Positions 51,396 through 63,084 are shown, numbered from the stretch's first letter. The stretch is DNA of 64,000 nt from Aradus depressus (GCA_963662175.1 OY759216.1:44347087-44411086); one strand, 5' to 3'. The notes: generated by a model not told the origin, from the sequence alone. A program made the numbers and translations.

Positions 51396-52069
51396 AAGAA
51401 ATTGAAAATATGTTATTACGTTGAAATCAAAAATATTTATGACATATTTTACATTTGTTTGATTTTATTTGGTTGTTCTAGCCTAAATAAATACGTAGCA
51501 TGGAAAATAAATTTGAGGGTACAAATTTCCTATGGCGCGACACGAATCGCACTTGACTAGTTTTCTCAAGCATTTCCTACCCTAATTCCTCTCAGCAGGT
51601 ACCCTTACTTCCAACGATGCCCTTCCCCTAAAACCGAGATAGTAGAAATAACTTACCCAACCTAAATATGCAAACTTGGACTTTTTGATGAAGCAACTTC
51701 AATAATGAAATACTGAGGACCTTCTTAAAGGTCACAAGTAATTTGTCAAATATAAAATTTTAAAAATTCCCTAGAAAGTCTTCCGACAGCTTCATAAAAC
51801 CATTGTGCTTCTAAAGTGAATCGCTAATGGTATTAGCTTATTTAATTTTTAATTCCTTTTACAAAATGAAATTATCTTGAAACAGAATTTCACTAATTTT
51901 CTGTTAATTCCTATCACAAATTAATGTTTGAATCTTCCGTATTTTAATGCTTTCCACTTTCTCTTCGTCCCTGTTTTTGTTCATTAAAAAAAAAAAAGCA
52001 ATCTTTTCTTTTTCAGCAATGAACGTAATTTTCTTTTATACAAATGAATTTTGGTATTAATTTTTCTTT
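51396..52069. other. AT-rich stretch, no gene seen
   Basis: No supported feature. Confidence 0.4.
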
Positions 52070-52440
52070 TTTTACTTTCCCAGATTTACGAAGTATAGGC
52101 GAAATTATATAATCGATCAAAAATTTTTCCATGAGTCCAAAAATAAAAATTCTGTCTGTGAACATGATACATAACATCCAATATAATGAATGTAACAACA
52201 TGAAATTTTAAATGTGTATCCCGAATCCCATAGGGACGACAACTAATAATTTTCCACGGAATCGGCTGAAGGTATGAGGGCTCAACTCAAAAACCTCAGT
52301 TTCTGCCAATGTAATGAATGTATCGACACAAAATTCAGTATGAGGACTCAGGAGACATTATGTAAGTTACATTTTGATTTATAGCACAAACGGTCGTTTC
52401 GAGCAAAAACTTAGAGAGAAGTGCTTTTTTTCATGAGTTG
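52070..52440 (-). repeat. family R repeat
   Basis: Reverse copy with GTCTGTGAACATGATACATA, CCACGGAATCGGCTGAAGG and GAATGTATCGACACAAAATT. Confidence 0.7.
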
Positions 52441-52689
52441 GTGGCTGTGCTGATATATACACATAGAGAACGAAAGAAAAAGAAGAAAAACATTTACATG
52501 AAAACTAGGAAAAACACCCAGCGATAAACGTTCATGGTTTCACTTCAAAATTACAACACATTCAAAATGCAGTGTAGTAAACTAAGTCGATACAAAATGG
52601 AGGGCGTAGGTCTCTTTTTAAAAATCAAAGTTCTCCCTGGAGAAGAGGAGATGGAACCGTGACTTATTATAATCCCAAATTTTAACTCC

Positions 52690-52815
52690 ACTTAATTACT
52701 TTCCCTAGCACTATGGTCCTTGTAGAACCTCGGCCTCCGCAACGATCTTCTGGCACTCTTCTCAATTCTCAGCCTGCCGTCTCCACCTTCTCAGACCTAT
52801 TGTCCTGAGTCGACG
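52690..52815 (-). pseudogene. RTE-like LINE tail relic
   Basis: Minus strand reads RLRTIGLRRWRRQAEN, stop, EECQKIVAEAEVLQGP, matching the 19.8 kb relic. One in-frame stop. Confidence 0.6.
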
Positions 52816-53809
52816 ACCCTCCTCTGTCCTCAATCTGGGCTCCATGCTCCTAGTCATCACAGCCGCCCCTGCTCTTGTACGGGTCTCTCAGATTTCTAAT
52901 GGACCGTTTCATCAATACCTCTCCGAAGTTCGCGAATATCGCCCTGAGGAGCTACCCGCTGGGAAAGCAACTGTTGCGACCAAATTTTTTTATACAAAAA
53001 AGAAAAAAAAAAAAAGTTTTTTTCAAGGGATATTTTTTATTTTAAAAAAAAATTGTTTTCGTTTTGGTATAGATCTGAAGGTTTTCTTATCGATGTTTAA
53101 ATATTGGCCCAAGATGATTGGAAATGAGAAGTAGGCCGCAAGAAATGAGCGGCTGGCTGAGAGTTAGATGATCTCAATTTAAGATGGATCCGCCATCTTG
53201 AGATAATCTTCATGAAGTACCAGAATCTTGTACTCTTGAACTGACTTTCGTTTGAAAAGGAATATCGAAGTCCTTCTGTAGCCAAACTTTGCTTTTAATA
53301 ATTAAAATTAGATAAATTACTTGCAGAGCGCTTCCAACGCAATTCCGCACTTTTTATGAAATTAATCAATTTTCTTGGAAGAGCTTTCTCATTGATTTTG
53401 TTGGATAATCGTTTTTGAAGTGCAACCGCCATTCCCCGAACCGCTACGTTTCGTTTAAAACTCTTGAATTTCAACCATGGAGAAAAAACGTAAGAGTTCT
53501 TCACTACATTAGAACTTCCTGTAAAAGGAAAAAAAAAATACTGAGGCTTATCAAGGAGAGCTAAGGTTCTGCTTCTTTTACAACAATTAGAATACTAAAT
53601 TACCAAGTGAAAAATACAAAGTAGAAGGCATGCAATCGTCTGCAATTTTTTGGACTGCTTTCAGAATATAAAATTTCCAATAAACAACTTTATGCATTGA
53701 ATTTAATTAATTTATGCACTATTTTGGCAAAATAAACAATATAGTTTATTCACTTAGCTTCTCCTGAATCAGACATATTAGCGAAGGTTTGAAAAATAAA
53801 TGAACTGCA
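52816..53809. other. no gene recognised
   Basis: A 96-codon plus frame from 52844 and short minus frames have no domain I recognise. Confidence 0.4.
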
Positions 53810-53817
53810 CTGTACAC

Positions 53818-56115
53818 TAGGGTGGAGTGAAAAAAATGAATTTTTGATTTTCGGAAACGGGTACCTTTCAATTACTGTGTATGAGGCTTAGTAACAATTC
53901 TGTAAAATATTTCATTTTTACGACGTCATCTTGAGTCTGCGCATTTGACTTAAAGTTTTGAAATTTTTGAATAATTTTAGATTTTTCAAAAAAAATTTTA
54001 AAGTATTGGAAATGAAAAAATTGATGACGGGTGGTTATTAAATGGCAGAACAAGGCCTAAAATATACAAAGAATTTTTTTAAACCATTTTAGATTATGGT
54101 TTCAGTCTGCGTATTACGCCCAAAGTTCATCAAATTTCCCGAAATTTCCGATATTTTCAACATTTTTATAACTAAATATTTCCTCTCAATATTTACTAAG
54201 TGTCATCAAAACTTTGTCTTATTCCTTTTGTTATTATTACCTCGCATTGTGCAATGCACAATGCGAGGCAAATAAATAAAATTTATGATGATTCATTCAT
54301 CACATTGATGACACAGGAAAATACGAAGGTGTAATTAGGAAACTGGAAGAAAAACTTGGTAGACCTCTGCAGTGGGTCATTTGCCAATTGCATTCGAATG
54401 AACTTCCTTTGCGGCATTTATTGCAAAAGCTAGATGGACCTACTGGTGGACCGAAAGGATTTGTTGGGCCTGTTGGTCGAAACTAAACAACATGTCATAC
54501 TTTGAAATCAGTTCAGTTTGAGCCCATAGTTTGTCATTGATCAGATCGATCGTGGCAATAAAAATGATTTGAGTACTGACCAACAGTATCTTTATGATAT
54601 GTGCAAGGTAGTTTCGACTGGGAAAATATCCCAAGAATTAGAAAACAGAAGTCCAGGAAAGCTTTCCGACGCCAGATGGTTGACTACAGCAAACAGAATC
54701 TTAAGACTGTATATAGCTACTACTACTCCAACTCGACTATAAAGAGTTGCACTTATCTCTCTGGGGAAAATCAGAAAATTGTATTCGAATCCATTCAAAA
54801 CAATGCAGACTGAAACCTGTAACTTCCACATCATGCCAAGAAATAATATCGATGTATTCTGCTGCTCCAAAATCTATTTTTGGGATCTGAAACCTTCTCA
54901 CTTGTTTGCTGGTTTGTTTTCTAGATGGAGCGTGGATAATACGTCTTAAAGCCAGTTTCTTTATATGCTCTCTCTTATCAACCAACATGGATAACAGCAT
55001 GTTTTCAGGGTGAGCAAAGTATGCATTGTTTTGAATGGATTCGAATACAATTTTCTGATTTTCCCCAGAGAGATAAGTGCAACTCTTTATAATCGTTCGT
55101 AGCTCCATTAGTAACTTTTGACTTAACTTGCACTTGATCCTGAACCAGCCAGGAGCATACACTTTTAGAAAAAAAGTTGCGAGCTCTTTTAAAGTTTGAG
55201 TTGGAGTAGTAGTAGCTACATACAGTCTTAAGATTCTGTTTGCTGTAGTCAACCATCTGGCGTGGGAAAGCTTTCCTGGACTTCTGTTTTCTAATTCTTG
55301 GGATATTTCCCAGTCGAAACTACCTTGCACATATCATAAAGATACTGTTGGTCAGTACTCAAATCATTTTTATTGCCACGATCGATCTGATCAATGACAA
55401 ACTATGGGCTCAAACTGAACTGATTTCAAAGTATGACATGTTGTTTAGTTTCGACCAACAGGCCCAACAAATCCTTTCGGTCCACCAGTAGGTCCATCTA
55501 GCTTTTGCAATAAATGCCGCAAAGGAAGTTCATTCGAATGCAATTGGCAAATGACCCACTGCAGAGGTCTACCAAGTTTTTCTTCCAGTTTCCTAATTAC
55601 ACCTTTGTATTTTCCTGTGTCATCAATGTGATGAATGAATCATCATAAATTTTATTTATTTGCCTCGCATTGTGCATTGCACAATGCGAGGTAATAATAA
55701 CAGAAGGAATAAGACAAAGTTTTGATGACACTTTAAGTAAATATTGAGAGGAAATATTTAGTTATAAAAATGTTGAAAATATCGGAAATTTCGGGAAATT
55801 TGATAAACTTTGGGCGTAATGCGCAGACTGAAACCATAATCTAAAATGGTTTAAAAAAATTCTTTGTATATTTTAGGCCTTGTTCTGCCATTTAATAACC
55901 ACCCGTCATCAATTTTTTCATTTCCAATACTTTAAAAATTTTTTTGAAAAATCTAAAATTATTCAAAAATTTCAAAACTTTAAGTCAAATGCGCAGACTC
56001 AAGATGACGTCGTAAAAATGAAATATTTTACAGAATTGTTACTAAGCCTCATACACAGTAATTGAAAGGTACCCGTTTCCGAAAATCAAAAATTCATTTT
56101 TTTCACTCCACCCTA
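53818..56115. mobile_element. 2.3-kb fold-back DNA transposon, 8-bp target duplication
   Basis: CTGTACAC flanks both sides (53810-53817, 56116-56123). Termini TAGGGTGGAGTGAAAAAAAT and complement. Left arm about 53818-54811 and right arm 55022-56115 are near-identical inverted copies; the left lacks about 120 bp present on the right. The unpaired centre is about 210 bp. An inner palindrome CCTCGCATTGTGCAATGC lies in each arm. The two arms carry mirrored halves of one coding region. Confidence 0.9.
54737..55640 (-). pseudogene. transposase-like ORF of unassigned family, broken
   Basis: Minus strand. About 55640-55450 reads YKGVIRKLEEKLGRPLQWVI, CQLHSNELPLRHLLQKLDGP and GPKGFVGPVGRN, then a stop and frameshift. 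From 55330 an open frame of 197 codons reads SPGKLSHARWLTTANRILRL, KVYAPGWFRIKCKLS, YFAHPENMLLSMLVD and VRRFQIPKIDFGAAEYIDII. I recall similar repetitive proteins in other arthropods and Hydra, but cannot name the superfamily. The first half is repeated inverted in the left arm (from about 54310). No DDE triad could be assigned. Confidence 0.6.
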
Positions 56116-56123
56116 CTGTACAC

Positions 56124-57339
56124 CACTGTCAGAATGTAACTGATGTGAAAAGATAATGACGTGTCGTTCCTATGTTTACATGCCGGCTTTGCTCACTTAT
56201 TGTAAACAACGGAGGCCCACCTCTTAAGTACAATGTCTACAACAGTTGTAGTTACTAGTCTACTTCCAATACCAATTGTTCCCATCTTTCTAGTGAGAGT
56301 TTCATAATTTGAATTTTTCATTGCTAATTTGGTTGAATTGCCCCACTGTGCGGCGTCAAGGAACTGACTATCATTCATCTGATTTCCGAAAGCCAATTTT
56401 CGACAGTATATTCACGACGTTGCAATTTTAAGTGATTCACATGGAAATGTAGGCATGCCTAAACAGAGAGCGACATCGTAGTTGATTATTCACTTTTTTT
56501 AAAATTCATTCGGCTTATTGTCAGTGGGTGCACCTTACAAAGTGCAACATCACCCGTTTGCCATTTGTCGAGGGAGCTGGGGATCAGAGTAGGGCTTAAG
56601 TAAGGCTATGGCAGTTTGGGGACGACAAACCGGCTGAACACTGGGGCCGAAGATCCAGCCGCATTACAGATAATGTTAGATTTTTGAGTATGTCTGACAT
56701 TTTAACTAAAACCGTATACTGGTCTCAATGAGATTCATTCTCGGTTATAGTTCATAGCCAATTTGTTATTTTCGGACATTTTCCCCATTTTTTAAATACA
56801 TTTTAAAGATTTTTACACTTCCAAGCTTTATGATTAACTAGACAAGTTCAGTTGCTCAGCTTTAATTTGTTAGCATAATCTTTAGTGGTAATTTAGTTGA
56901 AATGTTGAAAGTTAGAATTCAGGATAGTTTTCTTTAAACCGTCGGAAATCGGACTATTCACCCCGTTATTACAAAAAATAGTATTAATTAATTAGATAGT
57001 GAAATTTCCACATAAATCTGACTAAACTAGCTTTGACCATTCTTTTCCAATCAGTCGACGCTGAAGAGAAGAAATAAAATAAAGAAAAATAAAGAACTTG
57101 ATGTCAATAACCATCGATAGGTAAGTATATCGACAACTTTTTAGCGAATATTATAACTAGTCGTTCGGTTAACAAATAAAGGCTCACACAGTTTAAGTAC
57201 ACCCAAGATTGACTTTGATCGATTGGAAGCAATAAAAGAATTAAAAGGGAAAGCCAGATGACTGGTAGAGCCTAACTGGCAATTTGCAATAGAAAGGCGG
57301 AGAGAAAGGCAGGAATCCAGATCTAATTGAGGGTGGCCA
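56124..57339. other. no gene recognised
   Basis: Short frames only. The segment 56560-56680 is GC-richer without a match. Confidence 0.4.
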
Positions 57340-57575
57340 ACTCCCAAGTCACTGGGCCCTATTTGGAAGGGATTAGACAAGAACCCTTCTATAGGGCAGA
57401 TATATCCAGGGGTCTTTGTGGAGGCAGTCTTCTCCGGAGTAACTGGGGTGAGCACCTGCGACTGGGACAAAGGGTTCATCTGGCACAATCACAGCTTTAC
57501 ACTAACTTTTATACTGTTTCAACCCACGAAAAGCTCACTGATAACTCAACTGGAAATTGCTTTGAAAAGGTCAGA
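57340..57575 (+). repeat. direct repeat, first copy
   Basis: Shares TAGACAAGAACCCTTCTATA and GGAGGCAGTCTTCTCCGGAG with 58.9-59.12 kb, same orientation. Confidence 0.85.
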
Positions 57576-57699
57576 GGACAGTGTAGTCGAATTTATATAA
57601 TCGGCTGAATCACTGGAAATGTACATCCCCAAAACGAATTAATTAACAGGTTGTCAAATAAAATATAGTCTGACCTCTCACAGATTTTTATTGGTAGTG

Positions 57700-57750
57700 A
57701 TAGCTAACCGGCTTTCGAGGTTTCCCTCATCATCAGGCAGTCTACAAAAG
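57700..57750 (-). ncRNA. hammerhead ribozyme-like motif (best core in the window)
   Basis: Minus strand: CTGATGA (57730-57736), T, helix II GAGGGAAACCTC, GAAA (57713-57716), then GC-CGGTTA-GC, which could close a tiny helix III, followed by TA giving a possible CTA triplet. The outer helix I is only partly satisfied (GTAG upstream, CTAC downstream with an internal loop). All conserved core bases are present; activity is not established. Confidence 0.55.
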
Positions 57751-58132
57751 AAACCATCCTTAATATAATATGTAATATAAATAGCAAAGATAAATAATTA
57801 AATTGAAAACACAATTTTTGATTAAACATACCTGATAAAAAATTTTGAATAAAAAAAATAATATAATAAAAATAAATAAATAACAATATAAAACATTACC
57901 AATTTAAAATATCATGGATGGGGACAGACGAGTTATTCCACCATCTGAGTCACAACTGGGAGAACGGAGTACATGAGACTGGACAAACCTCCCATCCCCT
58001 CTCTAGAGTTGAGGAGGGGGGACTCTCTCTTCCTCCTTTCCAATTTGATTTCTATACTTTCCAATGTATCCATCTTTCTACTTTTTTGGATACGATAAGT
58101 AACGAGACTGAACCGGCCTCTTGTCCTGTGTT

Positions 58133-58290
58133 CTAGAGGTGTTGGAAAAATTCAGAGTCGCCCCTCCTCAAATGTTCCCTCACTCTATTCCTCAGCTTCC
58201 GGCCCAAGATAAAAACATTCACAATCTTTACAATTAATCCTATACACGCCGGATTTGTCAGGTAGGTCCACACGATCTTTGGTTTTTGAG
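58133..58290 (-). pseudogene. PLE GIY-YIG endonuclease relic
   Basis: Minus strand reads VDLPDKSGVYRINCKDCECF then YLG, and in a shifted frame GRKLRNRVREHLRRGDSEFF. Typical of the CxxC-containing GIY-YIG domain of Penelope-like elements (SGVYxIxCxxCxxxYxGxTxRxLxxRxxEH). One frameshift. Confidence 0.75.
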
Positions 58291-58894
58291 AGCACCCCTT
58301 AAGAGAAGTCCTACTTTTTCGGAAAATCAGTCGATCGTTTGCGCTACTAATCAATTGTTGCCTTACATAGGTGCTTCCAAATCCTCATACGAAATTTAGT
58401 GTCGTTAAATTCAATATATCAGCAGTTATTAGAGTTTTTGAGTTCTCCCTTTCCCCCTCCGATTTCGCTTCAAATTATGAGGGGTTTTATGACTTTAAAA
58501 ATGAAATTTCATGTTGATACATTTATACATTGACAGTTATCCGGGTTTTTTGAGTTGAGCCCCTCTCTGATCCCCTCATTTCTTTCGGCCGATGCCGCTG
58601 AAACTTAATAAGCATCGTTCATATAGAGTTCTGAATTTACATATGAAATTTCGTGTCGATACGTTCACTACACGGCAGTTATTAGAGTCTTTGAGTTAAG
58701 CCACCCCTTTAATATCCCCCTTTCCCTTTGGTCGATTTGGCTAATATCAACAGGTGACGTCCTCATGGGGTTCTGAATACTATATAATATTTCTTGTTGA
58801 TACATTCATTCTATCGGGAGTTATCATGTTCACAGACAGACATTTTTTTTTTCCATTTTTGGAATCAGGGTGTCAGGGGGTGAAAAATCTCTCA

Positions 58895-59125
58895 TTGTGA
58901 TTAGATTAGACAAGAACCCTTCTATAGGGCAGATATATCGGGAGTCTTTGTGGAGGCAGTCTTCTCCGGAGTAACTGGGGTGAGCACCTGGGACAAAGGG
59001 TTCATCTGGGACAATCACAGCTTTACACTAACTTTTATACTGTTTCAACCAACGAAAAGCTCCTTTATTGAAAAGCTTACTGATAACTCAACTGGAAATT
59101 GCTTTGAATAGGTCAGAGGAAAGAA
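58895..59125 (+). repeat. direct repeat, second copy
   Basis: Partner of 57.34-57.57 kb. An inserted CTTTATTGAAAAGCT distinguishes it. Confidence 0.85.
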
Positions 59126-59129
59126 TAGA

Positions 59130-59310
59130 ATAGAACGTATCCACATGAAATTTTATATGGGATTCCAGAACCCTATAAGGACAACACTTACTGTTTTTCA
59201 GCAAATGGGCTGAAGGAAAATACGGGATTAGGGGGGAGGGGGAGAGTTTAACACAGAAACTCTAATTTACTCGACACAAAATTTAGTACCAGGATTCGAT
59301 TGACAATTGA
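59130..59310 (-). repeat. family R fragment
   Basis: Reverse fragment (GGGATTCCAGAACCCTATAA; GAGTTTAACACAGAAACTC). Confidence 0.6.
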
Positions 59311-59514
59311 TCTTTGTGTATTCGTTTTCGGCGTCCTCTATATAACAAACGAAATCGTTCAACTGGACGATTACGACCAAGTTCGTTTCTCTCAAGTATA
59401 TCGATCATGTACAACCGAATTAATAGATTCTAAAAGATAATTTAATAGTAGAGCTTTATGTGTAATTATTCGCATCGGTAAAATATTAAATATTAGTTTC
59501 ATTACTATGAAATT

Positions 59515-59808
59515 TATGCATGCTTGCTTACTGAGCTGAAGATCGCGGGTTCAAATCCCTACCAAGGCCTTTAGTTTGTTTTATTCCTTCAGATGTGATG
59601 TTAAGCGATGGTCCCGAGCCTGTACGATGTCGGGTACTCGTTAAAAACCCCTACCCTGGTGAATAAAAATCTAGGGTAGACTAAATTTAGGACTCCCACA
59701 GTACTGTCGCGATCATATCCACCAGAGTGATGAAAGAGAGCTCTGGTAGTAGGTGATATGACCTCGTAGTTAAAGCCCGGGCATGAGTCATAATAACTAA
59801 CTATAAAA
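59515..59808 (+). mobile_element. tRNA-derived SINE, 5'-truncated
   Basis: Starts within the A-box side (GCATGCTTGCTTACTGAGCT), B-box GCGGGTTCAAATCCC, ends CATGAGTCATAATAACTAAC. Confidence 0.85.
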
Positions 59809-59841
59809 CTTGATTACTACGTATTACTTAGAAGTAACTAA

Positions 59842-59904
59842 GTTCGCCAAAACACATTTTCAATAGAATAAGTCTTATTCTATTGAAAATGTGTTTTGGC
59901 GAAC
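59842..59904. repeat. perfect 31-bp palindrome
   Basis: Arms 59842-59872 and 59874-59904 with 1-base centre. Confidence 0.9.
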
Positions 59905-61426
59905 CGTTTCCCGTCGAATAAATGTGATCACCCCATGATCGATAACTTTATTTAACGTTAAGTAATTTCGTTTCCTATTGTTTGGGTTAGCTCAAATTAA
60001 GAGTAGCTAGGGTTCGGATTATCGGGGAGACTCCACTCCCATGGTTTAGGGGATTCTCAACAAAGTTTTAAATCAGTTTCAATATGGCTCCATTTGAACA
60101 ATACAAGAGGAAAGAGTAACAACACTACTAGTTGGTGTTAAGAAAATCCGGGATATGTTTACCCTGGGCTAGGGTGAATGTTTGCACTGAATTAGGGTTT
60201 GCCCAGGAAAGCCTCCTTTGATTAGTGCATCGGGTCCCAGCTGCAGACCACACTTACATCCCCTAACACTATGTCAGGACAACCCTTCCCCTCTATAGCC
60301 TAATTAATCATTCTGCCTCCTCATATAAACAACCCCATCGGAAGCTCTGAATAACATTGAAAGCACTAACATTCAGTTGAATGTTAACGCCATTTTCATA
60401 CCAGATGCAGAAGGGTGACGGAAAAAAAAATTGTCGATATCAACAGTGCATTATCCCCACCTCAAAAATTATAATTTTTTAATGCAAAGTTTGCAAAAGG
60501 ACAATTAGTTACAGCACGCTATTACTAAATACGCTCTCCTATACTTTGTCAATCAGAAAATCAATAGATTACCTGGTCTTCTAAATAGTTTTCCTATAGA
60601 CTTCCTAAGGACATCCGAATAGTTTACAAATGGACTCCTAAAATATTTACATGTCCATAGGTAAGCTATTCAGAACTCTTAGATTAACCATGTATATATT
60701 ATTTAGATGCCCTTAGGAGAACAATTATTTTAAACTAAACAGTTACTTTGAAAGTTGATCTAGTACATGGATGTCAAGTGCGGTTCTTCGTACCGATATT
60801 TTAAAGGAAAATAAAAATGATGGATCTCTTGGTAGTGGATGCTTGAAGTCTTATAACCAAACCAAAAAGTTATTTTCTATCAAAGTTAAGTCAAACTGAC
60901 AGGAAATAGATGATCCGTTCTGTTGATAAGAAATAAGACGTACTGAAAAGATGAGCTTACATGTCACAAGAAAATCCCACGTTACAGGACAGACTGAAGC
61001 ACAGCTAATTTCAGAATAAACTGTTCTATAGGTCCAGTGCCTTCCAACATTTTACTGCGGAGTCTATACCTATTTTATTATATTTAAAAATAGAACTATT
61101 AGGAATAGTTATAGACAGAAATTTTTTGTTTTCATATTGATCCTATTCAAAAACGTTAAAGATTAGATATGAACGACTTTTTTGTTGTATACATTTTTTC
61201 GCTAAAATCAGAAATAATGGAGATAAATGATATTATCCAAAAGCGAAAGAGACGATAGGAGTGAGATGGTGGGAGGGGAGGGAACAATTACATAGGTTTT
61301 ATTTTCTTTGTCCGAGTTTCGCATATAATCAGGTTCAGATAAAGAAATATTCCGAGCAACGATGGGTAACCTGCTAGTTCATAATAAGAATAGTGTTCTT
61401 AATTTTCTATCTCCAAGCCATCAAAC
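59905..61426. other. no gene recognised
   Basis: Long stretch without a coding frame or repeat landmark that I recognise. Confidence 0.4.
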
Positions 61427-61681
61427 ATCAAGCGGATCCAATCCTTCCAATCCAAAGTCCTTAGAACCATTGTAGATGCTCCCTTTTTTGTTTCCAACCT
61501 TACACTCCATAACGACCTCAAAGTTCCTTTTGTCCAAGACCTCATCAAATCCCGTTTTTCCAAGTTCCACACCAACCTCTCCTTCCACCATAATCCTCTT
61601 GCCAAATCCTTATCATCACAATCTCATCCGCATAACCCTCCAAGAAGGCTGAGGCGGCGTTGGCCTCGCGATCTTCTTTAA
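61427..61681 (+). pseudogene. jockey-type LINE C-terminus
   Basis: Plus strand open to a TAA: IKRIQSFQSKVLRTIVDAPF, FVSNLTLHNDLKVPFVQDLI, KSRFSKFHTNLSFHHNPLA and ending PPRRLRRRWPRDLL. This is the conserved end of a jockey-clade reverse transcriptase polyprotein; the natural stop is retained. 5'-truncated. Confidence 0.85.
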
Positions 61682-61769
61682 TTTGTATTTTATATATTAT
61701 ATGTATTTTTAATTTTAATATTTTTTATCTATTTTTTTTTTAAATTTTTTTTTAATTATTTATTTTTTT

Positions 61770-62100
61770 TGTGCGTTTCGCCCATCTCAGTTTAGGTCTC
61801 CCTCGTCGTCTTACTCCATGAATGGGCTCCATTAGCAGCTTCTTCGGCATTTTCTCAGCTTCCATCCTGGTGACATGTCCCGCCCAATCTTCATGACTTT
61901 CAGGACATCTGATTCTCTATATAGCTCGTAGAGCTCCTGCTTGCACTCCTCCAAATATTCTGCGCAGAACCTTCCTTTCGAACACCAATAGGCACTGTCC
62001 GCTCATTTTCGAAGTTGTCCAGGTTTCTGAGCCATACAGAAGAACTGGGCGGATAAGGGTCTTATATAGAACGAATTTAGTCTGCCTGGATATGTTTGTT
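61770..62100 (-). pseudogene. RTE/other LINE RT thumb fragment
   Basis: Minus strand: KFVLYKTLIRPVLLYGSETW, TTSKMSGQCLLVFERKVLRR, IFGGVQ, stop, then ESHEDWAGHVTRMEAEKMPK and RRRGRPKLRWAKR. The motifs LIRPVLLYGSExW and WxGHVxRM...GxRxxGRPxxRW are widespread in LINEs of the RTE type. Internal deletion and stop. Confidence 0.8.
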
Positions 62101-62655
62101 AATTTTCAGTTAGAACAATAATAAATGTTGAAGATCTTAGATAACACCAGAAATGAAAAAGAATGTCGTTAACATTAAAGTTATTATTTCATGCAGAAAT
62201 GACGAAGCCTTAGTGTGATATTAAAATTTGAATCTTGTGTGATGTTTTAATTAGCGAAAGTCTTCTATTTTTTCAACAGTTCTTTGTGCTTTGATCTACA
62301 GACAGACTGAATGCAGCGCATACATTCAGCACAGACATAAGGGGCTTGGAACTCCATACGCTTTTGGGGGAAAAAAAAGGGGAAATTAAGAGTAGGGGCT
62401 ACACAAGAGGCCGGAGTTCCGAGGGGTGAAACTGAATAAAAATCATTAGAGTATTCATGAGTCAAAAAATTAATGAGGGGGGGGGGGCTATTGTCGACAA
62501 AGACGAACTGGAAGACACCGCGTCACCCAGCAATCACAAAACATCTCCATCTTTTTGTCACCTTTTCACTTCCCCCGCACATTCAACCAAACTCCACCAC
62601 CACTTCTCGTTTTCTATAAAGGACATTGCCGAGAATATTGCATCTTATTTCTTCC
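62101..62655. other. no gene recognised
   Basis: Contains a 9-G run (62477-62485). The 135-codon plus frame from 62457 runs into family R and is not supported. Confidence 0.4.
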
Positions 62656-62990
62656 TCAGCTATACGAGGTACAAGGGAAGTTATGTAATCGGCCCAAAAT
62701 TCGATAAGGAGTTATCAACGGAATTTCTAAATATGAAAAAAAAAATGTTGTCTGTTTGTGTGTATCATATCGTATATCTATATACATCGCATCTGAACAC
62801 GATAACTCCCAATGAAATGAATGTATTGAGACGAAATTTTATACGTAAATTCAGAACCCTTTAACGACGGCACTTAGTGTTTTTTTTCGCCAAATCGACC
62901 AAAGGGAAGGGGGGATTTAAGGGAGGTTTATCATAAAAACGTTGGTAACTGACGTTGTAATTAATGTATCTTCGTTATACTATCTATACT
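62656..62990 (-). repeat. family R repeat
   Basis: Reverse copy from AGCTATACGAGGTACAAGGG through CACGATAACTCCCAATGAAA to GGGGGGATTTAAGGGAGG. Confidence 0.7.
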
Positions 62991-63084
62991 ATGGGTAAAA
63001 AATAGTCCAAGGCCACCCCACCTAAATTCAGAAGAAACTAATTTTAATATAATTTAAATTATGATAAATATTCTTTATAATCCT

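Larger units (their letters stand above)
57649..58305 (-). mobile_element. 5'-truncated Penelope-like element insertion
   Basis: Minus-strand unit inside R. Its 5' part carries a GIY-YIG endonuclease relic (58133-58290) and, about 400 bp downstream, a hammerhead-like core lies near the 3' end. This order (endonuclease, then ribozyme in the terminal region) agrees with published PLE organisation. Confidence 0.65.
57600..58890 (+). repeat. family R repeat split by a PLE fragment
   Basis: Start at 57600 (GGCTGAATCACTGGAAATGT, CCCCAAAACGAATTAATTAA), then broken at about 57649, resuming at about 58306 (AAAATCAGTCGATCG) and running to about 58890. Confidence 0.65.

Noticed and set aside
52844..53134. 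96-codon frame MLLVITAAPALVRVSQ
   Set aside because: Second half is poly-lysine from poly-A; upstream part is next to an RTE relic. No evidence for a host gene.
62457..62864. 135-codon open frame
   Set aside because: The second half is translated family R repeat and the first half has no recognisable domain.
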